12,126 bases of DNA from an uncultured Oscillospiraceae bacterium. Its GTDB lineage: Bacteria > Bacillota > Clostridia > UBA1381. This document shows, one piece after another, positions 1 through 7,376 of the stretch. Made by a program: the position numbers and the translations under genes. The DNA lies in NCBI GenBank assembly GCA_946531785.1, contig CAMNAT010000029.1, positions 1 through 12,126 on the forward strand. Direction: 5' to 3'. Numbering within the stretch: position 1 is the first letter of the stretch; every line of letters begins with the position of its first letter. The notes beneath the pieces are model-generated. The model ran no database searches, had not been told where the DNA came from, and saw only the letters and a program-made list of their open reading frames with translations.

Positions 1-1269
1 CCGGGAGCCTATAACATTAAATGTCAGGAAGAACACCGCGCCCATTATCAGGATAAACATTGGTATCGCCGTATATTTCCCGGTAAGGATCCTATCAATC
101 CTGCTGCTTCTTATATGCTCCCGGCTCTCCTTCGGCTTGGTCACGGTTCGTTCTGTCACGCTTTTTATAAACGCAAAACGCATATCCGCCATCGCGGCGT
201 TCCTGTCGAGCCCGCGCGCCTGTTCCATTTTTATGATTATCTCTTCAAGGGCGGTCTTATCGGCATCACTTAGCTGCAGCTGCTCTTCTATAAGCTCATC
301 ACCCTCAATAAGCCTGCATGCGGCAAATCTGAGCGGAAGCCCCGCCTTGTCCGCATCATTTTTTATAAGCGCCATCACAGTATGTATACATTCATGCAGT
401 GCGCCGCCATGATCGGACTCATCACAGAAGTCCACCCTGCCGGGGCGCTCCTGATACTTTGCAAGATGTATCGCGTGCTCAACAAGCTCCTGTACGCCCT
501 GATTCTTTGATGCGGCTATCGGAACGACCGGCACACCAAGGATATCCTCCATCGTGTTTATATCGACAAAGCCGCCGTTTCCGGTCATCTCGTCCATCAT
601 ATTAAGCGCAATGACCATAGGCACCTCCATCTCCATGAGCTGCATTGTAAGATAAAGGTTCCGCTCAATATTTGTCGCGTCAAGGATGTTTATTATAGCC
701 TTCGGCTTTTCCCCGATCACAAAGTTTCTCGATACAATCTCCTCGCTTGAGTACGGCGACATTGAATAGATACCCGGAAGATCGGTGATAAGTGTATTCT
801 TATGCCCTCTTATAACTCCGTCACGGCGGTCTACCGTAACTCCCGGAAAGTTTCCGACATGCTGATTTGAGCCTGTAAGCTGATTGAAAAGTGTAGTTTT
901 CCCGGCATTCTGGTTACCGACAAGAGCAAAGGTCAGCAATTCTCCGTCCGGCAAAGGCACTCCGCTGCCCTTTGGATGGTATTTGCCTCCCTGTCCGAGT
1001 CCCGGATGATATTTCGATCGAGTTTGGGCTTTTGCGTTATGCTCGTCGATAAGTGTTACGGGTATGTTTTCGGCATCCGCAAGACGCATAGTGAGCTCAT
1101 AGCCGTGGATCATAAGCTGTATCGGATCGCCCATAGGCGCAAGCTTTACGATCCTTATCTCAGCGCCCGGTATCACGCCCATATCAAGAAAATGTCTGCG
1201 CAGCGCTCCGTCACCGCCCACTGAGTTGATGACAGCTCGCTCACCCGGTTTCATATCTTTGATCGTCAT
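1..1269 (-). CDS. feoB: Ferrous iron transporter, FeoA-FeoB fusion (3' part outside the window)
   Basis: This is the N-terminal 423 residues of a GTP-dependent Fe(II) importer of the inner membrane; the frame is open to the left edge. Residues 1-75 form a FeoA-like SH3 domain (starts MTIKDMKPGERAVI). A Gly/His/Lys linker (YHPGLGQGGKYHPKG, 87-101) leads into the FeoB G domain. The G motifs visible are G1 GNQNAGKT (118-125), G2 Thr145 in GVTVD, G3 DLPG (163-166), G4 NMMD (223-226) and a G5-like AAS near 252. The helical guanine-dissociation-inhibitor region follows, and the first membrane segment begins around residue 402 (IPMFILIMGAVFFLTF). The ATG at 1267-1269 has GAAAGG 11 nt upstream; the ATG five bases upstream of it, out of frame, stops at once. 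FeoA and FeoB are often separate genes, so the fusion is notable but known in Clostridia. The SLH gene upstream ends at its own terminator, so feoAB is probably transcribed separately. Confidence 0.95.
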   Translation of the reverse strand, partial: MTIKDMKPGERAVINSVGGDGALRRHFLDMGVIPGAEIRIVKLAPMGDPIQLMIHGYELTMRLADAENIPVTLIDEHNAKAQTRSKYHPGLGQGGKYHPKGSGVPLPDGELLTFALVGNQNAGKTTLFNQLTGSNQHVGNFPGVTVDRRDGVIRGHKNTLITDLPGIYSMSPYSSEEIVSRNFVIGEKPKAIINILDATNIERNLYLTMQLMEMEVPMVIALNMMDEMTGNGGFVDINTMEDILGVPVVPIAASKNQGVQELVEHAIHLAKYQERPGRVDFCDESDHGGALHECIHTVMALIKNDADKAGLPLRFAACRLIEGDELIEEQLQLSDADKTALEEIIIKMEQARGLDRNAAMADMRFAFIKSVTERTVTKPKESREHIRSSRIDRILTGKYTAIPMFILIMGAVFFLTFNVIGSR

Positions 1270-1300
1270 AACATTAATTACCTTTCTGTGTTCTCCACAT

Positions 1301-1341
1301 GTTTTGGTATATAAGAAAGGTTCTTTCTCATATACCAAAAC
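1301..1341 (-). promoter_or_regulatory. 19-bp inverted repeat upstream of feoAB; possible iron-responsive operator or leader hairpin
   Basis: Arms 1301-1319 and 1323-1341 are complementary around a 3-base centre, with one non-Watson-Crick pair (1313/1329) that becomes a G-U wobble in minus-strand RNA. The right arm in plus orientation reads TTTCTCATATACCAAAAC. It lies 31 bp before the feoAB start codon. No U-run follows it on the minus strand, so it does not look like a terminator for the upstream gene. A weak promoter can be drawn through it: -35 TTGGTA (1333-1338), -10 TATATA (1308-1313), 19-bp spacer. A repressor bound to the repeat would then cover the promoter. It does not resemble the classic Fur box (GATAATGATAATCATTATC). 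A DtxR/IdeR-type or other metal-sensor site is conceivable, but that is inference from the neighbouring gene. Confidence 0.55.
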
Positions 1342-1345
1342 AAAT

Positions 1346-1373
1346 CTACCGGGCTTGTTTCCAAGCCCGGTAG
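1346..1373 (-). terminator. Rho-independent terminator of the SLH-domain gene
   Basis: CTACCGGGCTTG (1346-1357) and CAAGCCCGGTAG (1362-1373) form a perfect 12-bp stem with a 4-base loop. On the minus strand the stem is followed by ATTTGTTTT, a usable U-rich tail, and it begins 23 bp after the stop codon of the surface-protein gene. The tail overlaps the first arm of the next inverted repeat, so the two hairpins stand in tandem. Confidence 0.9.
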
Positions 1374-1396
1374 CCCGATTTATTTACGCATATTGA

Positions 1397-4270
1397 TCAA
1401 CCGTCGATAAACGTATCAAATCTGTTGATTATCGTCGCTGCCTCGGCTCTGGTCGCTCCACCCTTAGGATCGAGCATATTGCCGTCCTTACCGTCTATGA
1501 TGCCGGCACCTGTTGTCCAGATAAGCGGTGCCTGTGCCCAGTCTGATATCTTTGCGGAATCCGCAAACTTTATGATATTGCCTGCAGCAGAGGTATCATA
1601 TCCAAACGCCTGGCTGTAACGGTAGATGATAGCCGCGAACTGTTCGCGGGTCACATAATCGTTAGGCGAGAATTTGCCGTCATCGCCCTCTACGATACCG
1701 GCCTCTGCCGCCCATGCCACCGCATTGCTGTACCATGTGTCTGTCGGAACATCATTGAATGAGAGGTTCAAATATATCTGCGGCTCTGACGCATATCTGT
1801 AAAGTATCGTCACCAGCATTGCTCTTGTGAGCTGAGTGTTAGGTTCAAACGATGAATCGGTCGTGCCGTTCATGAAGCCCTTCTTGCAGATGCTTGTAAC
1901 ATTGTCATAGAACCAGCTGTTTGACGGAACATCACTGAATACATATGATGCAGTATCCTTACGGCTGCTGCTGGTGTTTTCAGTGGGTATTACCGACTTT
2001 GCTGTTGTCGTTTCAGCCGATCTTGAATAGCTTGCAGACTTCTCATAAAGCGCCGTAAAGGATGTATTTGAACGGATATAGTATGTGTTCGGGTTTTCTA
2101 TCAGAACACCGTTTGCCGACCAACCCTTGAATATATATCCGTCATCAGCCTTTACCGTAGGATAATCTGCGACCCTTGTATTGCCGACTGTCTGCTTAGC
2201 CTTGCCCGATACTATGGTACCGTGCTCGCCCTCGTAGAAGTAAACGGTGTGATACGATGATGCTCCGCGGCTTTTGCTCTTTATCGTCGATATAAATGTC
2301 GAGCCTGACGGGATCTCGTTTGAACCGTATTCACGGATCTTTATTCCGTAAGATTCACCGCTCGAAAGATTCGAGAATGTGACTACATTATTCCAGTTCG
2401 GTGATGTCCAGTTTCGGAGCTTTCCGCCCTGACGCGTATATAACGCTACCTCGGCATCATCGGGTACTCCCTTGACTGTGATGCTTGTAGTAGTCGAAGA
2501 AATGTCAGATGACGGGATCAGATAATCATAGCCGTCTATCCATATCTTTACAGTAAATGTTCTCTGATCGTCACCGGATGAAATAGTTACCTTATACTCA
2601 TAGTAGCCGTCCTCTGACGAAGGATGCTGCAAGGTACCTCTTACCGGAGCTTTTGTATCGCCGTTCTCTACATATACCGATACATTATTATATTTCGACG
2701 CAAGCTTTCTGACACGCGAGTCAACTATATCTCTTTCCGAATCCTGTGATATGTATGAGCCGCTTGATGTCTGTGAAATATCATCAAAGTTTTCGCTCAT
2801 TATCAGATTCTTGAGCGTGTCAAGCTCTGTTGCCTCAGCGTTAACTATAGAGAGCTTATACGCCTTAATGGTTCCGTTCTCTGCCTTGACCGTGATCGTG
2901 AATACACCATCAAGGGATGTGATCGTATACGATGTTTTATAATCATTTACCTCGACCTCGATATCGCTTGCATTTACGACATCGTCATGCGGGATAGTGA
3001 CTGAATATACATCATCACTGCCGAGAGTTGCGGTCTTGCCCTTTACCTTTACGGATTTAAGCGTTGTATCACCGGATACCTTTGAAACACCCTCGATAGT
3101 GATGGCAACATCACTGTTTATATTGGTTATCGAATATGAATCACCGTTTTTGGTCAATGCCTCACCGTTTGCCTTTATAACAAGATCCGATGCATTAACA
3201 CCATCGGCAACAGTTACAACGAAGCTGTAGCTTCCGCCGGGTGCAACTGACTCTGTGCTGCCGTTGATAGCATATACATTTACGCCATCTACCTTCGGGA
3301 GAGTTACCTTATAGCTCGTTCTGTGCGCTATTATCGAAAGCGGTGCTGTCTCGCCCACACCTACATTAAGTGTCTTTACATAATCATTGAGCTCATAGTT
3401 CTCAGCCGCCTTGGCCTCTACTGTATAAACGCCTGCCTCAAGCTTGTTAGTACCCGGAATAAGCTCTGTAGAAAGACCCATTCTGGTAACAACCACCTGA
3501 GCAACGCCCTCTGTTGTTGAAAGCGAAATTATGCCATCGTCCTCCTCGACTGACACATAGCAGTCAGCTGCCACTGTGCCGTTTGACGATATCGCCGATA
3601 CAGTCGAATCCCCCTCAGCTACAGCTGTTACAAGTCCGTTTGATGATACCGCAACACTGCCGGTATTTGTTGAATTCCAATATACCGTTCCCAGCTCTGC
3701 GCCTTCAGGCTCAACATCAGTTATCGCCAGCTGGAATGTGTCACCCTTCTTGAGCTTGATAAGCTGTTTGTTAATGGAAATGCTCTTAACGATATCCGGC
3801 CGCTCAGTCGGCTTCTCAGTCGGTTCCGCGGTCGGCTCTGCTGTCGGTTTCTCGGTCGGTTCCGCAGTCGGCTTTGCAGTCGGTCTCTCGGTCGGCTCTG
3901 CCGTTGGCTTTGCTGTCGGCTCAGCAGTCGGCTTCTCAGTCGGCTCTGCCGTTGGCTTTACTGTCGGTTTTTCGGTCGGCTCTGCCGTTGGCTCTGCTGT
4001 CGGTCTCTCGGTCGGCTCAGCAGTCGGCTTTACTGTCGGTTTTTCCGTTGGAACTGCCGTAGGCTTTTCCGTCGGTTTTTCAGTCGGCTTCTCTGTTGCC
4101 TTATCAGCAGCAGCATTAATATCGTCAAACAACGTTGTGCCGAGCATGATTTTAGCCGTATCAAACACTGACTTCATCGGATCGAAAATACCCTTTGCAT
4201 TCGCGGTCAGACCGGTCGCCGAGCCTGCAAGCAACGAAACAGCCGTTATCGTTGATAAAAGTTTTTTCAT
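1397..4270 (-). CDS. Secreted surface protein with PT-repeat stalk, Ig-like, cadherin-like and InlB-type repeats and three C-terminal SLH domains
   Basis: A 957-residue exported cell-surface protein, probably held on the wall through its SLH domains, which in this family bind secondary cell-wall polymers. A signal peptide (MKKLLSTITAVSLLAGSATG) is probably cleaved after ANA-25. Residues 59-158 are 25 Pro-Thr tetrapeptides. A Big2-type Ig-like domain spans about 159-243 (WNSTNTGSVAVSSNGLVTA). Residues 244-400 are beta-rich and unassigned. About 402-478 resembles the cadherin-like beta-sandwich family (YSVTIP ... ITVKAENGTIKAYKLSI). About 539-668 is another unassigned beta region. Residues 674-744 resemble an InlB/Listeria-Bacteroides repeat (DDGYIFKGWSANG). 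SLH repeats lie at about 775-835, 836-897 and 898-957, each with the TRA/TRE motif (TRAM, TREQ, TRAE). There is no sortase motif and no catalytic domain, so a structural or adhesin role is inferred; the ligand is unknown. It has its own promoter, a strong ribosome binding site and a terminator, so it is a single-gene unit. Confidence 0.93.
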   Translation of the reverse strand: MKKLLSTITAVSLLAGSATGLTANAKGIFDPMKSVFDTAKIMLGTTLFDDINAAADKATEKPTEKPTEKPTAVPTEKPTVKPTAEPTERPTAEPTAEPTEKPTVKPTAEPTEKPTAEPTAKPTAEPTERPTAKPTAEPTEKPTAEPTAEPTEKPTERPDIVKSISINKQLIKLKKGDTFQLAITDVEPEGAELGTVYWNSTNTGSVAVSSNGLVTAVAEGDSTVSAISSNGTVAADCYVSVEEDDGIISLSTTEGVAQVVVTRMGLSTELIPGTNKLEAGVYTVEAKAAENYELNDYVKTLNVGVGETAPLSIIAHRTSYKVTLPKVDGVNVYAINGSTESVAPGGSYSFVVTVADGVNASDLVIKANGEALTKNGDSYSITNINSDVAITIEGVSKVSGDTTLKSVKVKGKTATLGSDDVYSVTIPHDDVVNASDIEVEVNDYKTSYTITSLDGVFTITVKAENGTIKAYKLSIVNAEATELDTLKNLIMSENFDDISQTSSGSYISQDSERDIVDSRVRKLASKYNNVSVYVENGDTKAPVRGTLQHPSSEDGYYEYKVTISSGDDQRTFTVKIWIDGYDYLIPSSDISSTTTSITVKGVPDDAEVALYTRQGGKLRNWTSPNWNNVVTFSNLSSGESYGIKIREYGSNEIPSGSTFISTIKSKSRGASSYHTVYFYEGEHGTIVSGKAKQTVGNTRVADYPTVKADDGYIFKGWSANGVLIENPNTYYIRSNTSFTALYEKSASYSRSAETTTAKSVIPTENTSSSRKDTASYVFSDVPSNSWFYDNVTSICKKGFMNGTTDSSFEPNTQLTRAMLVTILYRYASEPQIYLNLSFNDVPTDTWYSNAVAWAAEAGIVEGDDGKFSPNDYVTREQFAAIIYRYSQAFGYDTSAAGNIIKFADSAKISDWAQAPLIWTTGAGIIDGKDGNMLDPKGGATRAEAATIINRFDTFIDG
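3797..4096 (-). repeat. 25 tandem 12-bp units encoding T-x-x-P tetrapeptides
   Basis: Codons 59-158 of the surface protein read as exactly 25 units of T-[EAV]-[KEVR]-P without interruption. The variable pairs are EK, AE, ER, AK, VK and AV, giving a roughly charge-balanced, extended stalk. Synonymous third-base changes break up the DNA repeat, but longer copies remain. For example, the 20-base stretch at 3954-3973 recurs exactly at 4026-4045, 72 bp (six units) away. This suggests growth by duplication of multi-unit blocks. Such arrays can change length by slippage or recombination. Confidence 0.95.
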
Positions 4271-4277
4271 ACAATTT

Positions 4278-4285
4278 ACCTCCTT
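4278..4285 (-). promoter_or_regulatory. Strong ribosome binding site of the SLH-domain gene
   Basis: AAGGAGGT lies 7 nt before the ATG at 4268-4270. It is a near-perfect Shine-Dalgarno sequence and fixes the start, which also gives a well-formed signal peptide. Confidence 0.9.
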
Positions 4286-4326
4286 AACATAATGCTCATA
4301 TTTACAGGAATACTATCTCCCTTAAT

Positions 4327-4355
4327 ATTTTATCACATCAGCCTCTGATTGTCCA
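4327..4355 (-). promoter_or_regulatory. Sigma-A-type promoter of the SLH-domain gene
   Basis: On the minus strand the -35 is TGGACA (4350-4355), then a 17-bp spacer, then the -10 TAAAAT (4327-4332). TG one base upstream of the -10 makes it an extended -10. Both hexamers are one base from consensus. The predicted transcription start is near 4320, leaving a leader of about 50 nt before the start codon. Confidence 0.75.
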
Positions 4356-4362
4356 TATTTTT

Positions 4363-4374
4363 AAATGATCATTT
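4363..4374. promoter_or_regulatory. 12-bp palindrome just upstream of the -35 box
   Basis: AAATGATCATTT is a perfect palindrome placed 7 bp upstream of the -35 hexamer of the surface-protein promoter, inside an A+T-rich stretch. The position suits an activator site or UP-element-like region. The stretch is A+T-rich enough that chance is possible, and no regulator can be named. Confidence 0.35.
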
Positions 4375-4420
4375 GTAAATTTTTTATGAACGATCCGGAC
4401 ATATCAGATCACATCTATTA

Positions 4421-5047
4421 TTATAGACGCTCATCATAAGGAAAAAGTTCCCCCGCGCGCATCATTGTGAGCATATCTATTATGGTCATGCGTCCATCCT
4501 CATCCGCTGTCGAAAACGGAACAAGAATATCATCCTCGGTAAGTGATAGAGTATTTGCAATATCCTCGAGCCGTTCCTCTACCTCACGCTTTTTTAGCTT
4601 GTCGCATTTGGTAGCGACAACTATCAGCATATCGTGATAATGCCTTATCCACTCTGCCATCTGGACATCCTGCGCTGTCGGTGTGTGGCGGCTGTCAACA
4701 AGGAGTATCGTCTGAACGAGCTGCTCTCTGTTTGCCAGATAATCCTCCATCATTGCGCCCCACTTCGCGATCTCTTCCTTTGAGCGCTTTGCGTAGCCGT
4801 AGCCGGGAAGATCGACAAGGTATATCTTATTATCTATATTATAGAAATTTATCGTTATCGTTTTTCCGGGAGTGCCTGAAACACGAGCCAATGACTTACG
4901 GTTCAGTATCTTATTTATGAGCGATGACTTGCCCACATTCGACCGTCCCGCAAACGCAAATTCAAACATATCCGAAACCGGATAATGCTCCTTTGCAGTC
5001 GCGGACTTTTCGAACTGTGCATTGTTAAAGTTAATATTCGGATTCAT
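4421..5047 (-). CDS. ysxC: Ribosome-biogenesis GTPase YsxC/EngB
   Basis: A 208-residue cytoplasmic TRAFAC-class GTPase, slightly longer than the usual 190-200. The family is needed for assembly of the 50S ribosomal subunit and is usually essential. Motifs are G1 GRSNVGKSS (34-42), the G2 threonine in GTPGKT (58-63), G3 DLPGYG (79-84), G4 TKCDK (146-150) and a G5-like FST near residue 180. G4 has Cys where TKADK is common; the base-contacting Asn/Thr-Lys-x-Asp pattern is otherwise intact. The ATG is preceded by AAAGGGGA at 5053-5060, placed in the 14-bp gap after the lon stop codon, so translation is probably coupled to lon. The lon-ysxC order matches Bacillus subtilis. No clear terminator follows the gene. 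Confidence 0.96.
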   Translation of the reverse strand: MNPNINFNNAQFEKSATAKEHYPVSDMFEFAFAGRSNVGKSSLINKILNRKSLARVSGTPGKTITINFYNIDNKIYLVDLPGYGYAKRSKEEIAKWGAMMEDYLANREQLVQTILLVDSRHTPTAQDVQMAEWIRHYHDMLIVVATKCDKLKKREVEERLEDIANTLSLTEDDILVPFSTADEDGRMTIIDMLTMMRAGELFPYDERL

Positions 5048-5061
5048 ATCTATCCCCTTTC

Positions 5062-7374
5062 TTATATAAGAGCTGTTTCAATAACACTATCCATCGTTGA
5101 TACAGGGATAAAGTTTATATCAGAGCGTATCTCCTCCGGTACATCATCAATATCCGGCTTATTATCCTCAGGGATTATGACTGTTCTTATACCTGCGCGG
5201 TATGCCGCCATAGACTTCTCCTTGAGTCCGCCTATCGGCAGAACTCTTCCTCTTAGTGTTATCTCGCCTGTCATTGCGACATCGCGCCGCACCGGGCGTT
5301 TTGTGAGCGATGAAATAACAGCCGTTGCCATGGTGATGCCCGCCGATGGTCCGTCCTTGGGGACAGCGCCCTCCGGCACATGGATATGTATATCCTTATT
5401 CTTATGGAACTTATCGTCTATCTGCAGCTTATCTGCTGCGCCGCGGATATATGAAATAGCCGCCTTTGCGCTCTCCTGCATCACATCACCGAGCTTGCCG
5501 GTAAGCTCTACCTTGCCGGTGCCGTTCATTACATTTACCTCGATTGACAGAGTATCTCCGCCGACGCTCGTCCATGCAAGCCCGCGCGCAATGCCTACAG
5601 CGTCGCTCTCGTTCATGAGATCAAAGTGATACTTCTCCTTGCCGAGATAATCATTTATATTGTCCTCGTCTATCCTTACGCTCTCACCGCCGTTTTCAAG
5701 CAGCTGCTTTGCAGCCTTGCGGCACAGAGCCTCGATCGTCTGTTCGAGCTTTCTTACTCCCGCCTCACGGGTATAGTTATCGATTATCTTTTCTATCGCG
5801 CCGTCTGTGATCTCTACCTGATCGGCAGACATACCTGTCTTTTTGAGCGCCTTGTCGATGAGATAACCGCGGGCTATATGCCCCTTTTCCTTATCGGTAT
5901 AGCCCGAAAGCCTGATTATCTCCATTCTATCCAGAAGCGGTGCAGCAATGGTATCAAGCGTATTGGCAGTCGTTATGAACATGACCTCAGACAGATCGAA
6001 CGGCAGTTCTATATAATGGTCACGGAACGCATTATTCTGCTCGTTATCAAGCACCTCTAAAAGAGCCGCAGACGGATCACCCTTGTAATCCTGTCCCATC
6101 TTGTCGATCTCGTCAAGCAGCATTACGGGGTTCTTTACCTTTACCTCGCGAATAGCCGCCATTATACGCCCCTCCATAGCGCCGATATAGGTCTTGCGAT
6201 GACCGCGTATATCCGATTCGTCATGTATGCCGCCTAGAGATACACGAACAAATTTACGGTCGAGCGCACGCGCGACAGACTTCGCCACCGAGGTCTTGCC
6301 GACTCCCGGAGGTCCTTCAAGGCAAAGAATGGTTGAGTTTTTGCCTCCGGTCATCTTCCTGACCGCGAGAAATTCAAGGATGCGCTCCTTGACCTTTTCA
6401 AGCCCGTAATGATCCTCTTCAAGTATCTGCTCCGCTTTTTTGATATCAAACTTTTCCTTTTTAGTCTTATGCCACGGCAGATCAAGAACAGTCTCGAGAT
6501 AAGTCTGTATCACCGCGCCGTCACTTGATGCCGGGGGCATCCGTTCAAAGCGGTCAACATCCTTCATGAGCTTTTCCGTGTTTTCCTTGCCCATTTTTGC
6601 TTTCCTGATCCGCTCACGGAACGCTTCCGCCTCAGCAGCAGTGCCATCCTTTTCTCCCAACTCATCCTGAATGACTTTGAGCTGCTCACGCAGAAAATAC
6701 TCATGCTGATTTTCCTCCATACGCTCGCGTGTCTTTTGTATTATCTGCTGCTCAAGCTCTGTAACATCGATAGTGCGATCCATCTTATAGATCAGCTCCT
6801 TTGCGCGCTCGACATAGTCCAGCTCGGCAAGCAGCCGCTGCTTTGTCTCAATATCCATTTCGACCATAGCGGCCGCGGTATCACAAAGCTGTCCAAGATG
6901 ATTGATAGCCATAACACGGAAAAACCTGTCCGGCTGTATCTTTGAGCTTACGGCAAAATAGTTTTCAAGCTTCTGCTTGATCACACGACAATAAGCCTCC
7001 TCGGTCTTTGAAAACTCCGAGTAGGTCTCATCTATCTCCGTCACACTGCATTCAAAATACGGATCGGTCTTAGTGAAGTCACCGATAATTCCGCGCGAAA
7101 CACCGTTTGCTATGACGCGGGTCACATTCCCCGGCAGATGCATGATCTGCTTTATTATTGCTATCGTACCGACACCATATAAGCCGTCGGGGGTAGGCTC
7201 ATCCTCGTCCGGTCGTATCTGGGTCACAAGAAATATCCTTGAATCGCGCTTAGACGCTTCCTCTATAGCCTGAACGGATTCCTTTCTCGCAACATCAAAA
7301 TTGAGCTGCATATAGGGGAACATCACGATCCCGCGCATTGCGATCGTAGGCAATGTATGTATAAAATCTGCCAA
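5062..7374 (-). CDS. lon: ATP-dependent protease Lon, TTG start
   Basis: A 770-residue cytoplasmic AAA+ serine protease that degrades misfolded and selected regulatory proteins; full length for LonA. The substrate-binding LAN domain covers about 1-205 and a coiled-coil linker about 205-300. The ATPase has Walker A GPPGVGKTS (354-362) and Walker B VMLLDEIDK (417-425). The C-terminal protease domain has the Ser-Lys dyad at Ser677 (GPSAG) and Lys720 (GGLKEK), with the same 43-residue spacing as Ser679/Lys722 of E. coli. The start is TTG at 7372-7374, which gives the family-typical N-terminus (M)ADFIHTLPTIAMRG. AAGGTG lies 5 nt upstream and overlaps the end of leuB. The next in-frame ATG (codon 13) would cut into the conserved N-terminal strand. 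The gap to leuB is 2 bp, so the two genes are almost certainly co-transcribed. Confidence 0.97.
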   Translation of the reverse strand: MADFIHTLPTIAMRGIVMFPYMQLNFDVARKESVQAIEEASKRDSRIFLVTQIRPDEDEPTPDGLYGVGTIAIIKQIMHLPGNVTRVIANGVSRGIIGDFTKTDPYFECSVTEIDETYSEFSKTEEAYCRVIKQKLENYFAVSSKIQPDRFFRVMAINHLGQLCDTAAAMVEMDIETKQRLLAELDYVERAKELIYKMDRTIDVTELEQQIIQKTRERMEENQHEYFLREQLKVIQDELGEKDGTAAEAEAFRERIRKAKMGKENTEKLMKDVDRFERMPPASSDGAVIQTYLETVLDLPWHKTKKEKFDIKKAEQILEEDHYGLEKVKERILEFLAVRKMTGGKNSTILCLEGPPGVGKTSVAKSVARALDRKFVRVSLGGIHDESDIRGHRKTYIGAMEGRIMAAIREVKVKNPVMLLDEIDKMGQDYKGDPSAALLEVLDNEQNNAFRDHYIELPFDLSEVMFITTANTLDTIAAPLLDRMEIIRLSGYTDKEKGHIARGYLIDKALKKTGMSADQVEITDGAIEKIIDNYTREAGVRKLEQTIEALCRKAAKQLLENGGESVRIDEDNINDYLGKEKYHFDLMNESDAVGIARGLAWTSVGGDTLSIEVNVMNGTGKVELTGKLGDVMQESAKAAISYIRGAADKLQIDDKFHKNKDIHIHVPEGAVPKDGPSAGITMATAVISSLTKRPVRRDVAMTGEITLRGRVLPIGGLKEKSMAAYRAGIRTVIIPEDNKPDIDDVPEEIRSDINFIPVSTMDSVIETALI

Positions 7375-7376
7375 AG

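Noticed and set aside
3576..4292. Long plus-strand open frame opposite the N-terminal half of the surface protein, with repeated valine/glycine/serine
   Set aside because: It is the antisense reading of the TxxP repeat array and adjoining codons. It has no ribosome binding site and no recognisable domain, and the minus-strand gene fully explains the region.
4375..4420. Possible terminator after ysxC
   Set aside because: Only short, weak stems can be drawn (such as CTAT/ATAG or GATC/GATC), without a U-run. I cannot support a terminator here.
5626..6060. 144-codon plus-strand open frame inside lon
   Set aside because: It lies entirely antisense to the conserved Lon ATPase region and looks like a by-product of that gene's codon use.
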